Positions 7,983-16,913 of a stretch of 38,624 nt of DNA are shown piece by piece (position 1 is the stretch's first letter; each line of letters begins with the position of its first letter). Below the pieces are notes generated by a model. That model saw only the letters and a list, made by a program, of their open reading frames with translations. It was not told the origin of the DNA and searched no databases. Position numbers and translations under genes: made by a program. The stretch comes from an uncultured bacterium (GTDB lineage Bacteria > Planctomycetota > GCA-002687715): positions 1-38,624 of the forward strand of contig CADEGH010000046.1 of the NCBI GenBank assembly GCA_902826835.1. The letters are read 5' to 3'.

Positions 7983-9028
7983 TGGGCTTGCGCGCATGGG
8001 TGGCGGAACGGGTGCCAGTCTCGGGTGAGAAGCTCCGCGAGCTCACCAACGAACCGGTCCCGTATCACATGAAACGCTGGTGGTTCTGCCTCGGCGGCAC
8101 CCCGGCTTATCTGTTCGTCGTGCAGGTGATCACCGGCGTCCTGTTGGCGTTCTACTACCAGCCGAGTTCGAAGACCGCGTACCAATCGGTGCAGCACATC
8201 ACCGAGGACGTGGCGTTCGGTTGGTATTTGCGCGGCATGCATCGCTGGGCCGCCACGTTCATGGTGGCGTCGATCATCCTGCATCAGATGAGGATCTTTT
8301 TCACCGGTGCCTACCGCAAACCGCGGGAGATCAACTGGATCATCGGGATGTTCCTTTTGATCTCGACGTTGATGCTCGGCTTCACTGGCTACAGCCTCGT
8401 CTACGAGCAGCTCAGCTACTGGGGCGCGACCGTCGCCGCGAACGTGATGGACAGCGTTCCCCTGGTGGGCGGGTTCTTCAAGAACATGCTGCTCGGCGGC
8501 GCCGCCTACAACTCGGACACACTGTCCCGCTTCTTCGTCCTCCACACTGCGATCCTGCCGATCGCCCTCGTCCTCCTGTTGATCCTCCACATCAGCATCA
8601 TCCGGATCCAGGGAGTCACCGAGTACAAGTTCAAGGACGAGCCGGAGGGTCGAGCCCGCACCTTCAATTTTTTCCCCGACCATCTCTACACCGAGCTGAT
8701 CGTGGGGCTCATCCTCATGATTCTGCTCAGTGCGCTTGCGACGATCTATCCCGCCACCATGGGACCCAAAGCGGACCCGTTGACCACTCCCGAAGTCATC
8801 AAGCCCGAGTGGTTTTTCTACGTCGTGTTCCGCTGGCTCAAGCTCTTCTCCGGAACCTTCGCGATTCTGTCCTCCGGTCTCATCGTGTTCGTGATGTTCG
8901 CCTGGCCGTTCATCGATGCGGCGGTGCGCAAGCGTCGACCGGCCAGCGAGTTCTCCGTGTGGGTCGGCATCGTCGCCGTCCTCGCCATCATCGGTCTCAC
9001 CCTCTGGGAAGCCGTGGTCGCCCACTGA
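7982..9028 (+). CDS. Cytochrome b subunit (b6/bc type, N- and C-terminal domains fused)
   Basis: A 348-residue integral membrane protein with both the di-haem N-terminal domain and the shorter C-terminal domain of cytochrome b. The four haem ligands are recognised as His87/His101 and His189/His203. Each pair is separated by 13 residues, as in bc1-type cytochrome b. The Qo-site signature appears as KPEWFF (274-279), equivalent to PEWY. The protein oxidises quinol and contributes to the proton-motive force together with the Rieske protein encoded just upstream. The start ATG overlaps the Rieske stop by one base. The next gene, 24 bp downstream, encodes an octahaem cytochrome instead of a standard cytochrome c1 or f, which suggests a non-canonical Rieske/cytochrome b complex. 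Confidence 0.94.
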   Translation: MGLRAWVAERVPVSGEKLRELTNEPVPYHMKRWWFCLGGTPAYLFVVQVITGVLLAFYYQPSSKTAYQSVQHITEDVAFGWYLRGMHRWAATFMVASIILHQMRIFFTGAYRKPREINWIIGMFLLISTLMLGFTGYSLVYEQLSYWGATVAANVMDSVPLVGGFFKNMLLGGAAYNSDTLSRFFVLHTAILPIALVLLLILHISIIRIQGVTEYKFKDEPEGRARTFNFFPDHLYTELIVGLILMILLSALATIYPATMGPKADPLTTPEVIKPEWFFYVVFRWLKLFSGTFAILSSGLIVFVMFAWPFIDAAVRKRRPASEFSVWVGIVAVLAIIGLTLWEAVVAH

Positions 9029-9052
9029 TCCGACGCCCTCCAGGAATTCACC

Positions 9053-10633
9053 ATGTCTCTCGAAACCAAGCGACTCATCATCGGCACTCTCGGCATGCTC
9101 TTTCTGTTGAGCCTGATCTTCGTGCAGTGGAACGAGGTCACTCGCCGGGAGACGGAAGCGGGACTGCGACCCCACCCGATCGCCGTCCCCGCCTCCTCTA
9201 AGGCGTGTGTCGACTGCCACACACAATCGAACCCGTCGATGGTCGAGCACTGGAAGGGCAGCGCCCACGCCGAGAAGGGCGTCGGTTGCATCGAGTGCCA
9301 CAACGCCGAGGAGAAAGACCCTGACGCGTTCGAACACTACGGCGCCCGCATCGCCACCGTCGTCACGCCGCGCGACTGCGGCCGGTGCCACCCCTTCGAA
9401 TCCGAGGAGTTCCAGCAGAGCCACCATGCGGCGGCCGGCAACATCCTCGCCTCGCTCGACAATTTCCTCGCGGAGACCGTCGAAGGATCGAGGACTCCCT
9501 TCAACCCCCACGGCAAGGCCATGACTCCGATGGGAGCCGTGGACAAAGTCGAAGGCATGGCCAGCGCCAACACCGGCTGCCTCCAATGCCACGGCAGCAA
9601 GGTCGGACTCCGCTCCAAGGATGGAGGCATGGTCACAGTGGACGACCTCAAGCCCGGTCCGGACGGGCTGCCGACCAATCTCGAAGCGGTCGCGCGCTTG
9701 CAGCGTGATCCGAGCGGGCGCCCCGCGTTCCATCCGGCGACTTGGCCGAATACCGGCATCGGCCGCCTGAATCTCGACGGTTCCCGCGGATCCTGCTCCG
9801 CGTGCCATTCACGCCACGACTTCTCGCCGCGCCGCGCGCGACAACCCGAGAGCTGCGGCAAGTGTCACCTGGGCCCGGACCATCCCCAAAAGGAAATTTA
9901 TGAGGAGTCGAAACACGGGGCGGCGTTCCGCGACCTCCACGCCCAGATGAACCTGGATTCCGATTCGTGGGTCTTGGGGAAGGACTACTCCCAGGCGCCC
10001 ACTTGCGCGACCTGCCACATGTCCGGGCACAGCCGCAACGGTGGGAAGGTCACCCACGATCCAAGTCTTCGGATCTCGTGGACCAACCGACCTCCGATCA
10101 GTCTCGTCATGGACACCGACGCGCAGGGGAACGTCGTCAAGGTCACCGACGAAAAGGAACGCGCCGCCTTGGTGGTGGACAGCGCCGCCAACAAGCGCAA
10201 TCGCATGAAGGAAGTGTGTTCGCACTGCCACTCACCGGAGTACGTCGACAATTTCTACACGCAGTACGACCAGTTCGTCGTGCTCTACAACGAGAAGTTC
10301 GCCAAACCCGGCACCCAGGTCATGAATGCGTTGCGGGCCGAGAAGCTCATCACCCCGAAGGAGTTCGACGAGGAGGTCGAGTGGACCTGGTTCTACCTGT
10401 GGCATCACGAAGGTCGTCGCGCTCGCCACGGCGCTTCGATGATGGCCCCGGACTACGCGCACTGGCACGGGATGTACGAAGTCGCCGAACGCTTCTACAT
10501 GGAATTGGTCCCGCAGGTGCGGGAGATCTGTGCCCACGCGAAGGAGCACGGGCAGGCGGAAGGCGCCGACAAAGTCCTGACGATCCTGAACGAGATTCTG
10601 GCCCGCCCCGAGCACGTCTGGCAGCAGAAGTGA
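9053..10633 (+). CDS. Membrane-anchored octahaem cytochrome c, hydroxylamine oxidoreductase (HAO)-like
   Basis: A 526-residue protein with one N-terminal membrane helix (about 8-24), probably an uncleaved anchor, and exactly eight CxxCH haem c sites: 52-56, 79-83, 109-113, 176-180, 248-252, 268-272, 318-322 and 389-393. The spacing and the C-terminal helical region with HHEGRRARHGASMM and DYAHWHG (about 451-473) match the HAO-like octahaem family. Members oxidise hydroxylamine or hydrazine, or reduce nitrite/NO. Tyr468 lies in the segment where true HAOs have the tyrosine cross-linked to the active-site haem, but I cannot tell whether it is equivalent. It follows the cytochrome b gene by 24 bp, so it may act as electron acceptor or terminal module of the Rieske/b complex. 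Substrate unknown. Confidence 0.88.
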   Translation: MSLETKRLIIGTLGMLFLLSLIFVQWNEVTRRETEAGLRPHPIAVPASSKACVDCHTQSNPSMVEHWKGSAHAEKGVGCIECHNAEEKDPDAFEHYGARIATVVTPRDCGRCHPFESEEFQQSHHAAAGNILASLDNFLAETVEGSRTPFNPHGKAMTPMGAVDKVEGMASANTGCLQCHGSKVGLRSKDGGMVTVDDLKPGPDGLPTNLEAVARLQRDPSGRPAFHPATWPNTGIGRLNLDGSRGSCSACHSRHDFSPRRARQPESCGKCHLGPDHPQKEIYEESKHGAAFRDLHAQMNLDSDSWVLGKDYSQAPTCATCHMSGHSRNGGKVTHDPSLRISWTNRPPISLVMDTDAQGNVVKVTDEKERAALVVDSAANKRNRMKEVCSHCHSPEYVDNFYTQYDQFVVLYNEKFAKPGTQVMNALRAEKLITPKEFDEEVEWTWFYLWHHEGRRARHGASMMAPDYAHWHGMYEVAERFYMELVPQVREICAHAKEHGQAEGADKVLTILNEILARPEHVWQQK

Positions 10634-10666
10634 ACCATCCGGGTCTCGCCGCTCCCCTCGCTCGGG

Positions 10667-12307
10667 TCAGAACCAGTCGTAGTTGCTGAAGATGTTCGGG
10701 AAAAAGAAGAGAGTGGCGCGGCCGGCGGCGAGAGTCCCAGTGGGTCCGAACTCATACACCATGTCGTTGGCGTTCAGGGTGGTGCCCGAGGGGTTCAGGA
10801 ACGAGGTCGGAGTGGCCGGACTCGTGCCGCCCGGACCCCGCGAAACTCCGAGGAACAGGTTTCCCGCCGGCGCGCTGGCTTGAATGCCGGTCAGTCCGTC
10901 CAGGAAAATCGTGCCGTTCAAGAGATCGAGCTCGATGGCAAAGGTGTTCGTGACCGCGGCGAGGCTCTGGTAAGGAACGGCCTGGTATTCGACACGGACG
11001 ATCCCCGCGAGATTGCCGGTGATGGCGATGTTGCCACCCAGCAGCGGATTCAGATTGCACCAGGCTCCGATGGTGCCGGTCGTCGCCTGAGCCGCAGTGA
11101 TGGAAGGTACCGCCGAAGCACTTCCGATGGTGCCGAACATCACGCGGCCGTTCGTGCTGACGAACATCTGGGTGTGGCTCGTGCCGTAGAATGAAAAGGT
11201 CGTCGTCGGTAGGCAGGACAGCGTGGAGAACGGAACGGCGATGAAGGCGTCGTTCCCCACCGGCGGGGGCACGGAGGTGACATCCGTGAACGTCAAATCC
11301 ACGCCCTGGCTCAATGAAAATCCATCCGCACTCGCCGGGTCCAAGACGAGGAGCTGGGAAGCGACGTTCAAGAGGATCGGCACCGTCAAAGGAATCGAGA
11401 AGTTGCCCGGGAACGGCGGAAAACTCAGAGCATTCACGAAGGTGAGGTTCGGCGAACCCAAATTCATGTTGAGTATCTGGCCCGAAGCCAGGGGCGTTCC
11501 GCCCGCCCCCAAGGCGACGAGGTTATCCGCGGCAGCGTACATCAACTCCCAGCCCGCGCCGAGAAGGGTGCTGGCGACGTTGACGTTGGCCACTGCACTC
11601 AAGCAGACGCGCGGATTGGCGCGCCCACAGGGGGCGCCCTGGACACCATTCACGTCGAGCGAGGCCACCGGTTGATTCACCTGATAGAGCGTGGTCCCGC
11701 CCGCCCAGGTCGTGCGGATTTTCATCGCGGCTACATCGGCGCTGCCGGCTTGGGTCGTCGCGTTGAACACGGAAACGAGATGGCGAATCGAACTGCCAGT
11801 GCGCCGCGCCGAGAACGTCCCGGTCGTCGCGGCCGCCGAGGTGTAGAGGATGCCGATGTCACTCACGCCATCCCAAACCAATCCCGCCGCCCCCACTCCG
11901 GGAAGGGAGGTCCAGGTATTGAGGGTCCAAGGGAAAGTGAAGGGTCCGGAAGTGAGGTCGTGGGCGACCACGCTCGTCGAGAAGTGCGAAGTCCAGTTGT
12001 TGAGGATGGGCGGAGTCGTGGCGAGATGCCCGATCTCGAGCCGGGCCTGCGGAGCCAAGTAGGTTCCCGTCGTTCCACTGGAGGGTGCTACCGCTAGATC
12101 CGTGAGTACCGCACCCGCGCAGACACCGGCGGCCAGCAGATTCGCCGCCGAGTAGGCATGCAGGCTGGTGTAGCCGTTGGCCTGGCCCCACGGAATCGTG
12201 TTGGATGTGCCGAGGGTAGGGTCGTTGTTCTCGGTGTACACAACCTGGGCGGAGAGCCCACTCAAAACGACCAGGAGGACGCAGAGGGAGCGGAAGGCGT
12301 TGAACAT
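10667..12307 (-). CDS. Secreted beta-rich protein, paralogue of the P-domain protein's N-terminal region
   Basis: A 546-residue secreted protein of unknown function. Residues 1-20 are a signal peptide ending in LSAQ. Residues about 21-200 are homologous to the N-terminal domain of the protein at 5077-6576, sharing the motifs NTIPW, NGYTSLH, LLAAGV, GAVLTD, HDLTSGPFTFPWT and WDGV-DIG. Residues about 220-345 resemble the hydrophobic module found in other secreted proteins here. The last 200 residues contain the segment FSFYGTSHTQMFVSTNGRVMFG (described by its FYG and STNGR motifs), reminiscent of extracellular beta-sandwich domains of the nidogen-like type. There is no P domain. The ATG at 12307 is preferred over the TTG two codons upstream. 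It converges with the octahaem cytochrome gene, leaving 33 bp between them. Confidence 0.7.
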   Translation of the reverse strand: MFNAFRSLCVLLVVLSGLSAQVVYTENNDPTLGTSNTIPWGQANGYTSLHAYSAANLLAAGVCAGAVLTDLAVAPSSGTTGTYLAPQARLEIGHLATTPPILNNWTSHFSTSVVAHDLTSGPFTFPWTLNTWTSLPGVGAAGLVWDGVSDIGILYTSAAATTGTFSARRTGSSIRHLVSVFNATTQAGSADVAAMKIRTTWAGGTTLYQVNQPVASLDVNGVQGAPCGRANPRVCLSAVANVNVASTLLGAGWELMYAAADNLVALGAGGTPLASGQILNMNLGSPNLTFVNALSFPPFPGNFSIPLTVPILLNVASQLLVLDPASADGFSLSQGVDLTFTDVTSVPPPVGNDAFIAVPFSTLSCLPTTTFSFYGTSHTQMFVSTNGRVMFGTIGSASAVPSITAAQATTGTIGAWCNLNPLLGGNIAITGNLAGIVRVEYQAVPYQSLAAVTNTFAIELDLLNGTIFLDGLTGIQASAPAGNLFLGVSRGPGGTSPATPTSFLNPSGTTLNANDMVYEFGPTGTLAAGRATLFFFPNIFSNYDWF

Positions 12308-12336
12308 CGGCAAGACCTGTTGGGGGCCAGTCGGAA

Positions 12337-12359
12337 CTCCTGCCAGTCCAAGGCAGGAG
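12337..12359. promoter_or_regulatory. Perfect 8-bp hairpin in the leader of the minus-strand secreted gene
   Basis: CTCCTGCC (12337-12344) pairs perfectly with GGCAGGAG (12352-12359) around a 7-nt loop, 30-52 bp upstream of the ATG at 12307. It lies in the divergent intergenic region and could be a leader stem-loop or operator. No other evidence of function. Confidence 0.3.
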
Positions 12360-12400
12360 GCACCTTAGGATCGTAGAGGCAAACCTCCCTCCCGCGCCAG

Positions 12401-12473
12401 CCCCCCCCCGCGATGGGAGCGCGGGTCACCAGATCCGCCCGCCACCAATAGAACCGCCCACCCACCCCCCCCC
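12401..12473. repeat. Two C9 homopolymer tracts in a divergent intergenic region
   Basis: C9 runs occur at 12401-12409 and 12465-12473 in the 232-bp gap between two divergent secreted-protein genes. The first is in the loop of an inverted repeat (12391-12397 with 12419-12425). Such tracts change length easily and can alter promoter spacing, but no promoter could be assigned here. Confidence 0.6.
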
Positions 12474-12539
12474 AAGACTGAATGACCGACGCCGCGCCAA
12501 GAACCTGCCATGATAGGGCCCCCCGATGGAGGTCTCCGA

Positions 12540-14084
12540 ATGATGGTCGCTCGTTCGTTCGCAATCGTGACTCTCGTCGCCGCAGCCCTGGTCGGCCAAC
12601 CAACGATCTCGTCCGCGCTGGTCGCTTCGGGATTCGCAAACCCCGTCCTCGTCACTGCCCCCCGCAACGATTCGTCGCGTCTCTTCGTGGTGGAGCAGTG
12701 CACCGCCAGAATCCGGATCATCCGCAATGGCGCCGTGCTTCCGACGCCGTTTCTGGACATCAACCCCCTCGTGAGCAGCAACTGTGGGGAGGACGGCTTG
12801 CTCGGGTTGGCGTTCCACCCCAACTACGCGCAGAACGGGTTTTTCTACGTCAGCTACACCGACAACAACCTCCTGAGCACGATCGCCCGCTACCAGGTCA
12901 GCGCCAATCCGGACGTGGCCAACCCTCTCAATCCGGTCACGATCCTCACCCTCCAGCAGCCCTACTCCAATCACAACGGAGGTCACATCGCGTTCGGGCC
13001 CGACGGCTATCTCTACATCGGCTTTGGCGATGGCGGTTCCGGCAACGACCCGCTGGGCGCCGGGCAAGACCCCAACACTTGGCTCGGCAAGATGCTCCGC
13101 ATCGACGTCGACAACCCCGCCCCGCCCCTGAATTACTCGGTCCCTCCGACCAACCCCTTCGCCACCCAAACCGGGAATCGCCGCCTCATCTGGCACTGGG
13201 GTTTGCGCAACCCGTGGCGCTGGTCGTTTGATCGTGCATTCGGACACCTGTACATCGCCGATGTCGGCCAGAACCAAGTCGAAGAAGTGAACTTCGTCCC
13301 CTTCGGCCAGGGCGGGCTCAACTTCGGGTGGCGCTGCCGCGAAGGCAATATCTGCACCGGCCTCTCGGGCTGCGCCTGCCCCTCGACCTTCCTCACGGAC
13401 CCGATCCACACCTACCTGCACAGCGACGGATGTTCGATCACCGGCGGCTACGTCTACCGCGGCTGCGCAATCCCGAGCCTGGTCGGCACCTACTTCTTCG
13501 CCGACTATTGCACGAACCGCATTTGGTCGTTCCGCGTCGTGAACGGAGTCCGCACTCAGTTCGTCGAACGCACCTCCGAACTCGCGACGCCGGTCGGCCT
13601 CTTCTCCATCTCGAGCTTCGGCGAGGACTCCCGAGGTGAGATCTACATCGTGAGTCACGGCGGCAGTATCTACCGCATCACCGGCACGGCCGGGAACACC
13701 AACCCGCTGGCTCTGTCCGCGGCGGCTCCTCCCACCATCGGCACCACCTTCAGCCTCCAGCTCTCGGCGCCGACCTTCCCGGCTGCCGCGTACGTGTGCG
13801 GATTCTCGCTCGGCATGGAGCCCGTCCAGCCGCTCCAAGACGGCCGCATCATCCCGCTCGCGAACGACTCCCTGCTCCTCGCCTCGCTCGACCCGGCGAG
13901 CCCCTTCTTCGGCAACTCGCTTGGCAACCTCGACGCGCTCGGGGTCGCCACGGTCCAAGTGAATCTCCCCATGGACCCCCAATTGGTGGGACGTCGGGTC
14001 TTCGCCGCCTACGCCGTGGCCGCTCCTACCGCGAGCCTCGGAATCGGCGCGATCTCCTGTGCTCTCCCCCTCACGATCCAGTAA
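12540..14084 (+). CDS. Secreted PQQ-dependent sugar dehydrogenase-like protein (glucose/sorbosone dehydrogenase family)
   Basis: A 514-residue exported protein. The first ~24 residues are a signal peptide. Residues about 25-385 form a six-bladed beta-propeller of the soluble aldose sugar dehydrogenase family. Visible family motifs are RLFVVEQ, GLLGLAFHPNY, the HNGGHIAFGPDGYLYIGFGDGG segment with its candidate catalytic His, LRIDVDNP, GLRNPWRWSFD with the conserved Arg, and ADVGQNQVEEVN. These enzymes oxidise sugars in the periplasm using PQQ. Residues about 390-514 are a beta-rich C-terminal module similar to those of the M14 peptidase and the minus-strand paralogue at 36535-38427. The ATG at 12540 has GGAGG seven bases upstream; the ATG at 12510 does not. 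The fucosidase gene starts 10 bp after the stop, so they are probably co-transcribed. Enzymatic activity is not proven. Confidence 0.85.
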   Translation: MMVARSFAIVTLVAAALVGQPTISSALVASGFANPVLVTAPRNDSSRLFVVEQCTARIRIIRNGAVLPTPFLDINPLVSSNCGEDGLLGLAFHPNYAQNGFFYVSYTDNNLLSTIARYQVSANPDVANPLNPVTILTLQQPYSNHNGGHIAFGPDGYLYIGFGDGGSGNDPLGAGQDPNTWLGKMLRIDVDNPAPPLNYSVPPTNPFATQTGNRRLIWHWGLRNPWRWSFDRAFGHLYIADVGQNQVEEVNFVPFGQGGLNFGWRCREGNICTGLSGCACPSTFLTDPIHTYLHSDGCSITGGYVYRGCAIPSLVGTYFFADYCTNRIWSFRVVNGVRTQFVERTSELATPVGLFSISSFGEDSRGEIYIVSHGGSIYRITGTAGNTNPLALSAAAPPTIGTTFSLQLSAPTFPAAAYVCGFSLGMEPVQPLQDGRIIPLANDSLLLASLDPASPFFGNSLGNLDALGVATVQVNLPMDPQLVGRRVFAAYAVAAPTASLGIGAISCALPLTIQ

Positions 14085-14094
14085 GCTCCGCGCG

Positions 14095-15897
14095 ATGCCG
14101 CGCCCCGCCAGCTCAAGTCTCGCCCTCCAGTTTCTCTCGGCCGTCTCGCTCGCGACGGCGCTGGTCTCGCCCCCCGCCACGGGCCAAGCCACCGAGGATC
14201 GAATGGCGTGGTGGAGAGAGGCGCGCTTCGGCCTGTTCGTCCACTGGGGCCTCTACGCAATTCCCGCCGGCAGTTGGGAGTCCGGGCACGACCATGGCGA
14301 GTGGATCTACACCACCGCGAAGATCCCCCTCGATCGCTACCGGAAGTTTCAGTCGGAGTTCAACCCCACGCAGTTCGATGCCCGAGCCTGGGCCAAGCTC
14401 GCCCGGCGGGCCGGGATGAAGTACCTCGTGATCACCTCGAAGCATCACGACGGATTTGCCCTCTTCGATTCCCAAGTGTCCGACTGGGACGTCATGAACA
14501 CGCCCTTTCGCCGGGACATCATGAAAGAGATCGTCGAAGCCTGCCACGCCGAGGAGGTGGTTCCCTGCTTCTACCACTCGATCATGGATTGGCATCATCC
14601 CGACTATCTGCCGCGCCGAGACTGGGAGTCTCGCTCCCCGGAAGGGGCTCAGTTCCCGAGGTTTGTCGACTACCTCCACGCCCAGGTCGCAGAGCTTCTG
14701 ACGAACTACGGCCCCCTCGGCGTGATTTGGTTCGACGGCGAGTGGGAGTCCACCTGGACTCACGAACACGGCGTCGCTCTCTTCGACCACTGTCGCCGCC
14801 TCCAGCCCTCGATCATCATCAACAATCGCGTGGACAAGGGCCGGGCCGGCATGGCGGGGATGACCACGGACTCGAAATTCCGCGGCGACTTCGGAACTCC
14901 CGAACAAGAGGTGCCCGCGCGCGGCTTTCCCGGCGTCGACTGGGAAAGCTGCATGACCATGAATCGTCACTGGGGGTTCAATCGTGCCGACCAGGATTGG
15001 AAATCCGCCGAAGAGCTCGTGCGCACCCTCTGCGATGTCGCCTCGAAGGGAGGCAATTTCCTCCTGAACGTCGGCCCGACCGCCGAGGGCTTGATCCCGG
15101 CAGCCTCCGTCGAACGCCTGGAGGCCATCGGCCGGTGGATGGATCTTCACGCCAGCGCGATCCACGGCACGACCGCGAGCCCCTTCGAGCGGCTCTCGTT
15201 CGGTCGCTGCACGCAGCGCGCCGGGGAACCCACGACCACGCTCTATCTGCACGTGTTCGATTGGCCGAAGGACGGACGCGTCTTCCTCCCCGGGCTCCAA
15301 AACGCCGTGAAGTCCGCGCGCCTCCTCGCGAATCCCGAACGGACATTCCAAATCTCGAACGCATCCGACGGCGTCACTCTGGCCACCAACGACCCCGCGC
15401 CCTCCGGTCTGATCCCGGTGATCGAAGTCGAGATCGCGGGTATTCCCCGCATCAAGCCGGGCCTGCGTCCGGCGGTCGTGCGCCCGAAGGATGCGCCGCC
15501 GCTCCTGCGCGCCCGCTACGCCGGAACCTTCGAGCGGCTCCCCGACTTCGGGCGACTTTCGCCCATCGGCAGCGACCGGCCGAAGAACATCGAAGTCCCG
15601 ACCGAAGAGCACGTCGCCACGCGCTACTCGGGCTACCTGATGATTCCCGAGGACGCGACCTGGGAATTCGCCCTGACGAGTGACGACGGCTCGCGCCTCC
15701 GGATCGACGGGGAAGTCGTGATCGACCACGACGGACTGCACGAGGCGAAAGAGGCTCGGGGCACCGCGACCCTCCAAAGGGGTCTCCACCACGTCGAAGT
15801 CGAGCACTTCAACCGCACCGGTCGGGCGGTGCTGATGCTCCAGTTCGGACGCCCCGGCCAGCCACTTCGGCCGACTCACGAGGCGGACTGGCAGTGA
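14095..15897 (+). CDS. Secreted alpha-L-fucosidase (GH29) with C-terminal PA14 domain
   Basis: A 600-residue exported glycoside hydrolase. After a signal peptide (about 1-32) comes a GH29 barrel: FGLFVHWGLY (45-54), KYLVITSKHHDGF (109-121), and WFDGEW (212-217), in which Asp214 is the expected nucleophile. NFLLNVGPTAEG-type sequence closes the barrel. A C-terminal PA14-like sugar-binding domain follows (about 480-595), with SDDGSRLRIDG, VVIDHDG and HVEVEHFNRTG. GH29 enzymes cleave terminal alpha-L-fucose, for example from algal fucoidan or mucin. The start at 14095 follows the sugar dehydrogenase-like gene by 10 bp, and the stop overlaps the next GTG start by 4 bp (GTGA). A degenerate copy of the PA14 end is found at 22573-22665. 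Confidence 0.92.
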   Translation: MPRPASSSLALQFLSAVSLATALVSPPATGQATEDRMAWWREARFGLFVHWGLYAIPAGSWESGHDHGEWIYTTAKIPLDRYRKFQSEFNPTQFDARAWAKLARRAGMKYLVITSKHHDGFALFDSQVSDWDVMNTPFRRDIMKEIVEACHAEEVVPCFYHSIMDWHHPDYLPRRDWESRSPEGAQFPRFVDYLHAQVAELLTNYGPLGVIWFDGEWESTWTHEHGVALFDHCRRLQPSIIINNRVDKGRAGMAGMTTDSKFRGDFGTPEQEVPARGFPGVDWESCMTMNRHWGFNRADQDWKSAEELVRTLCDVASKGGNFLLNVGPTAEGLIPAASVERLEAIGRWMDLHASAIHGTTASPFERLSFGRCTQRAGEPTTTLYLHVFDWPKDGRVFLPGLQNAVKSARLLANPERTFQISNASDGVTLATNDPAPSGLIPVIEVEIAGIPRIKPGLRPAVVRPKDAPPLLRARYAGTFERLPDFGRLSPIGSDRPKNIEVPTEEHVATRYSGYLMIPEDATWEFALTSDDGSRLRIDGEVVIDHDGLHEAKEARGTATLQRGLHHVEVEHFNRTGRAVLMLQFGRPGQPLRPTHEADWQ

Positions 15898-16913
15898 GCA
15901 GCGACGCGAATCTCGAGCTCCCGTGTTTGATCCGGGAGTATCAGGACGAAGACCGCGAAGCCGCGCTGGACTTGGTCAACCGTGTTTTCGCGAGCGCGTT
16001 CGATCACTACGCACCCAAGAACCTCGACTGGTGGAAGTGGAAATTCGAGGAGGGGCCTTCGGGTCACAAAAGCCTCGTCGTCGAAGATCCCGAAGGCCGA
16101 CTCATCGGTTTCTACGCGGGCTTACTCCTGGAGGTTCGGGCCGCCGGCCAGTCGTTCCGATTTGCCCAATCGGTGGACACCGTGGTCGACCCGACGTTCC
16201 GTCGCGGGCTGAAAAACCCGGGACTGTTCGTGCGGCTCGCGCAGGCCTACGAGTCTTCGTTCGCGGGACCGGATCGCGCCGCGGTCATGTACGGTCTGCC
16301 CATCCCCAATGCCTACCGCATCGGCGCCCGCTTCATGGACTACTGGATGCTGCGCGCCCAATCCGCGCTGGTCCTGCGCGACGATCGCAAACTGCCACCG
16401 ATCGACCCGGCGCTGGATGTCGTGGACTGCGCCAATTTCGGGGAAGACTTGGATCCCCTCGCCCAGCGCAGCTTCGGTCGGGAGGTGTGGGTCGGGCGCC
16501 GCGATTCGAAGTGGATGAACTGGAGATTCCCCGCCCGCGCCCAGGATCCCTACCACCGCCTCCAAGTCCTGCACGCGGCGAGTGGACAGGTGCTTGCGAA
16601 CGTGGTTTGGCGCGAGGCTCATTTTCTCGGACGGCCGGTCTTGGCCATTGTCGACGCCATCGTGCCACCCGACGAAAAGGCCGCGCACGCCGCCGCCCTC
16701 CGCGTGCTCCTCTCCATCGCGGCCGAACGCCAGCGCGATTTGGTCACTCTCGCCGCCCCGACCTCGGACTGGGCTGCCCAACTCGTGGAGTTCGGTTTCC
16801 GCACGGAGCCCACGCTGTACGTGATGGTAGGGAGGCCCTTCCATCCCGATTTGGATCCGCGGGCCCTGCGCGAATCGTGGCACTACACGCTCGCGGATTT
16901 GGATGTCATCTGA
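15894..16913 (+). CDS. GNAT-family N-acetyltransferase
   Basis: A 339-residue cytoplasmic protein with a GNAT fold in its N-terminal half: an opening strand and helix (IREYQDEDREAALDLVNRVF, 13-32), a core strand ending in RLIGFYAGLLLEVR, and motif A around VDPTFRRG...GLF (98-112), where the R/Q-x-x-G-x-G/A loop should hold acetyl-CoA pyrophosphate. The C-terminal half looks like a second, less clear GNAT-like unit. The GTG start overlaps the fucosidase stop by 4 bp, indicating translational coupling. The following gene, a weaker member of the same fold, starts directly after the stop. The substrate is unknown; the context with glycan enzymes suggests amino-sugar or cell-envelope acylation, but this is only inference. 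Confidence 0.75.
   Translation: MSSDANLELPCLIREYQDEDREAALDLVNRVFASAFDHYAPKNLDWWKWKFEEGPSGHKSLVVEDPEGRLIGFYAGLLLEVRAAGQSFRFAQSVDTVVDPTFRRGLKNPGLFVRLAQAYESSFAGPDRAAVMYGLPIPNAYRIGARFMDYWMLRAQSALVLRDDRKLPPIDPALDVVDCANFGEDLDPLAQRSFGREVWVGRRDSKWMNWRFPARAQDPYHRLQVLHAASGQVLANVVWREAHFLGRPVLAIVDAIVPPDEKAAHAAALRVLLSIAAERQRDLVTLAAPTSDWAAQLVEFGFRTEPTLYVMVGRPFHPDLDPRALRESWHYTLADLDVI

Noticed and set aside
7862..9808. 648-codon minus-strand frame opposite cytochrome b and the octahaem gene
   Set aside because: His/Asp/Glu-rich shadow; the opposite strand has haem-ligand and CxxCH motifs in the right spacing.
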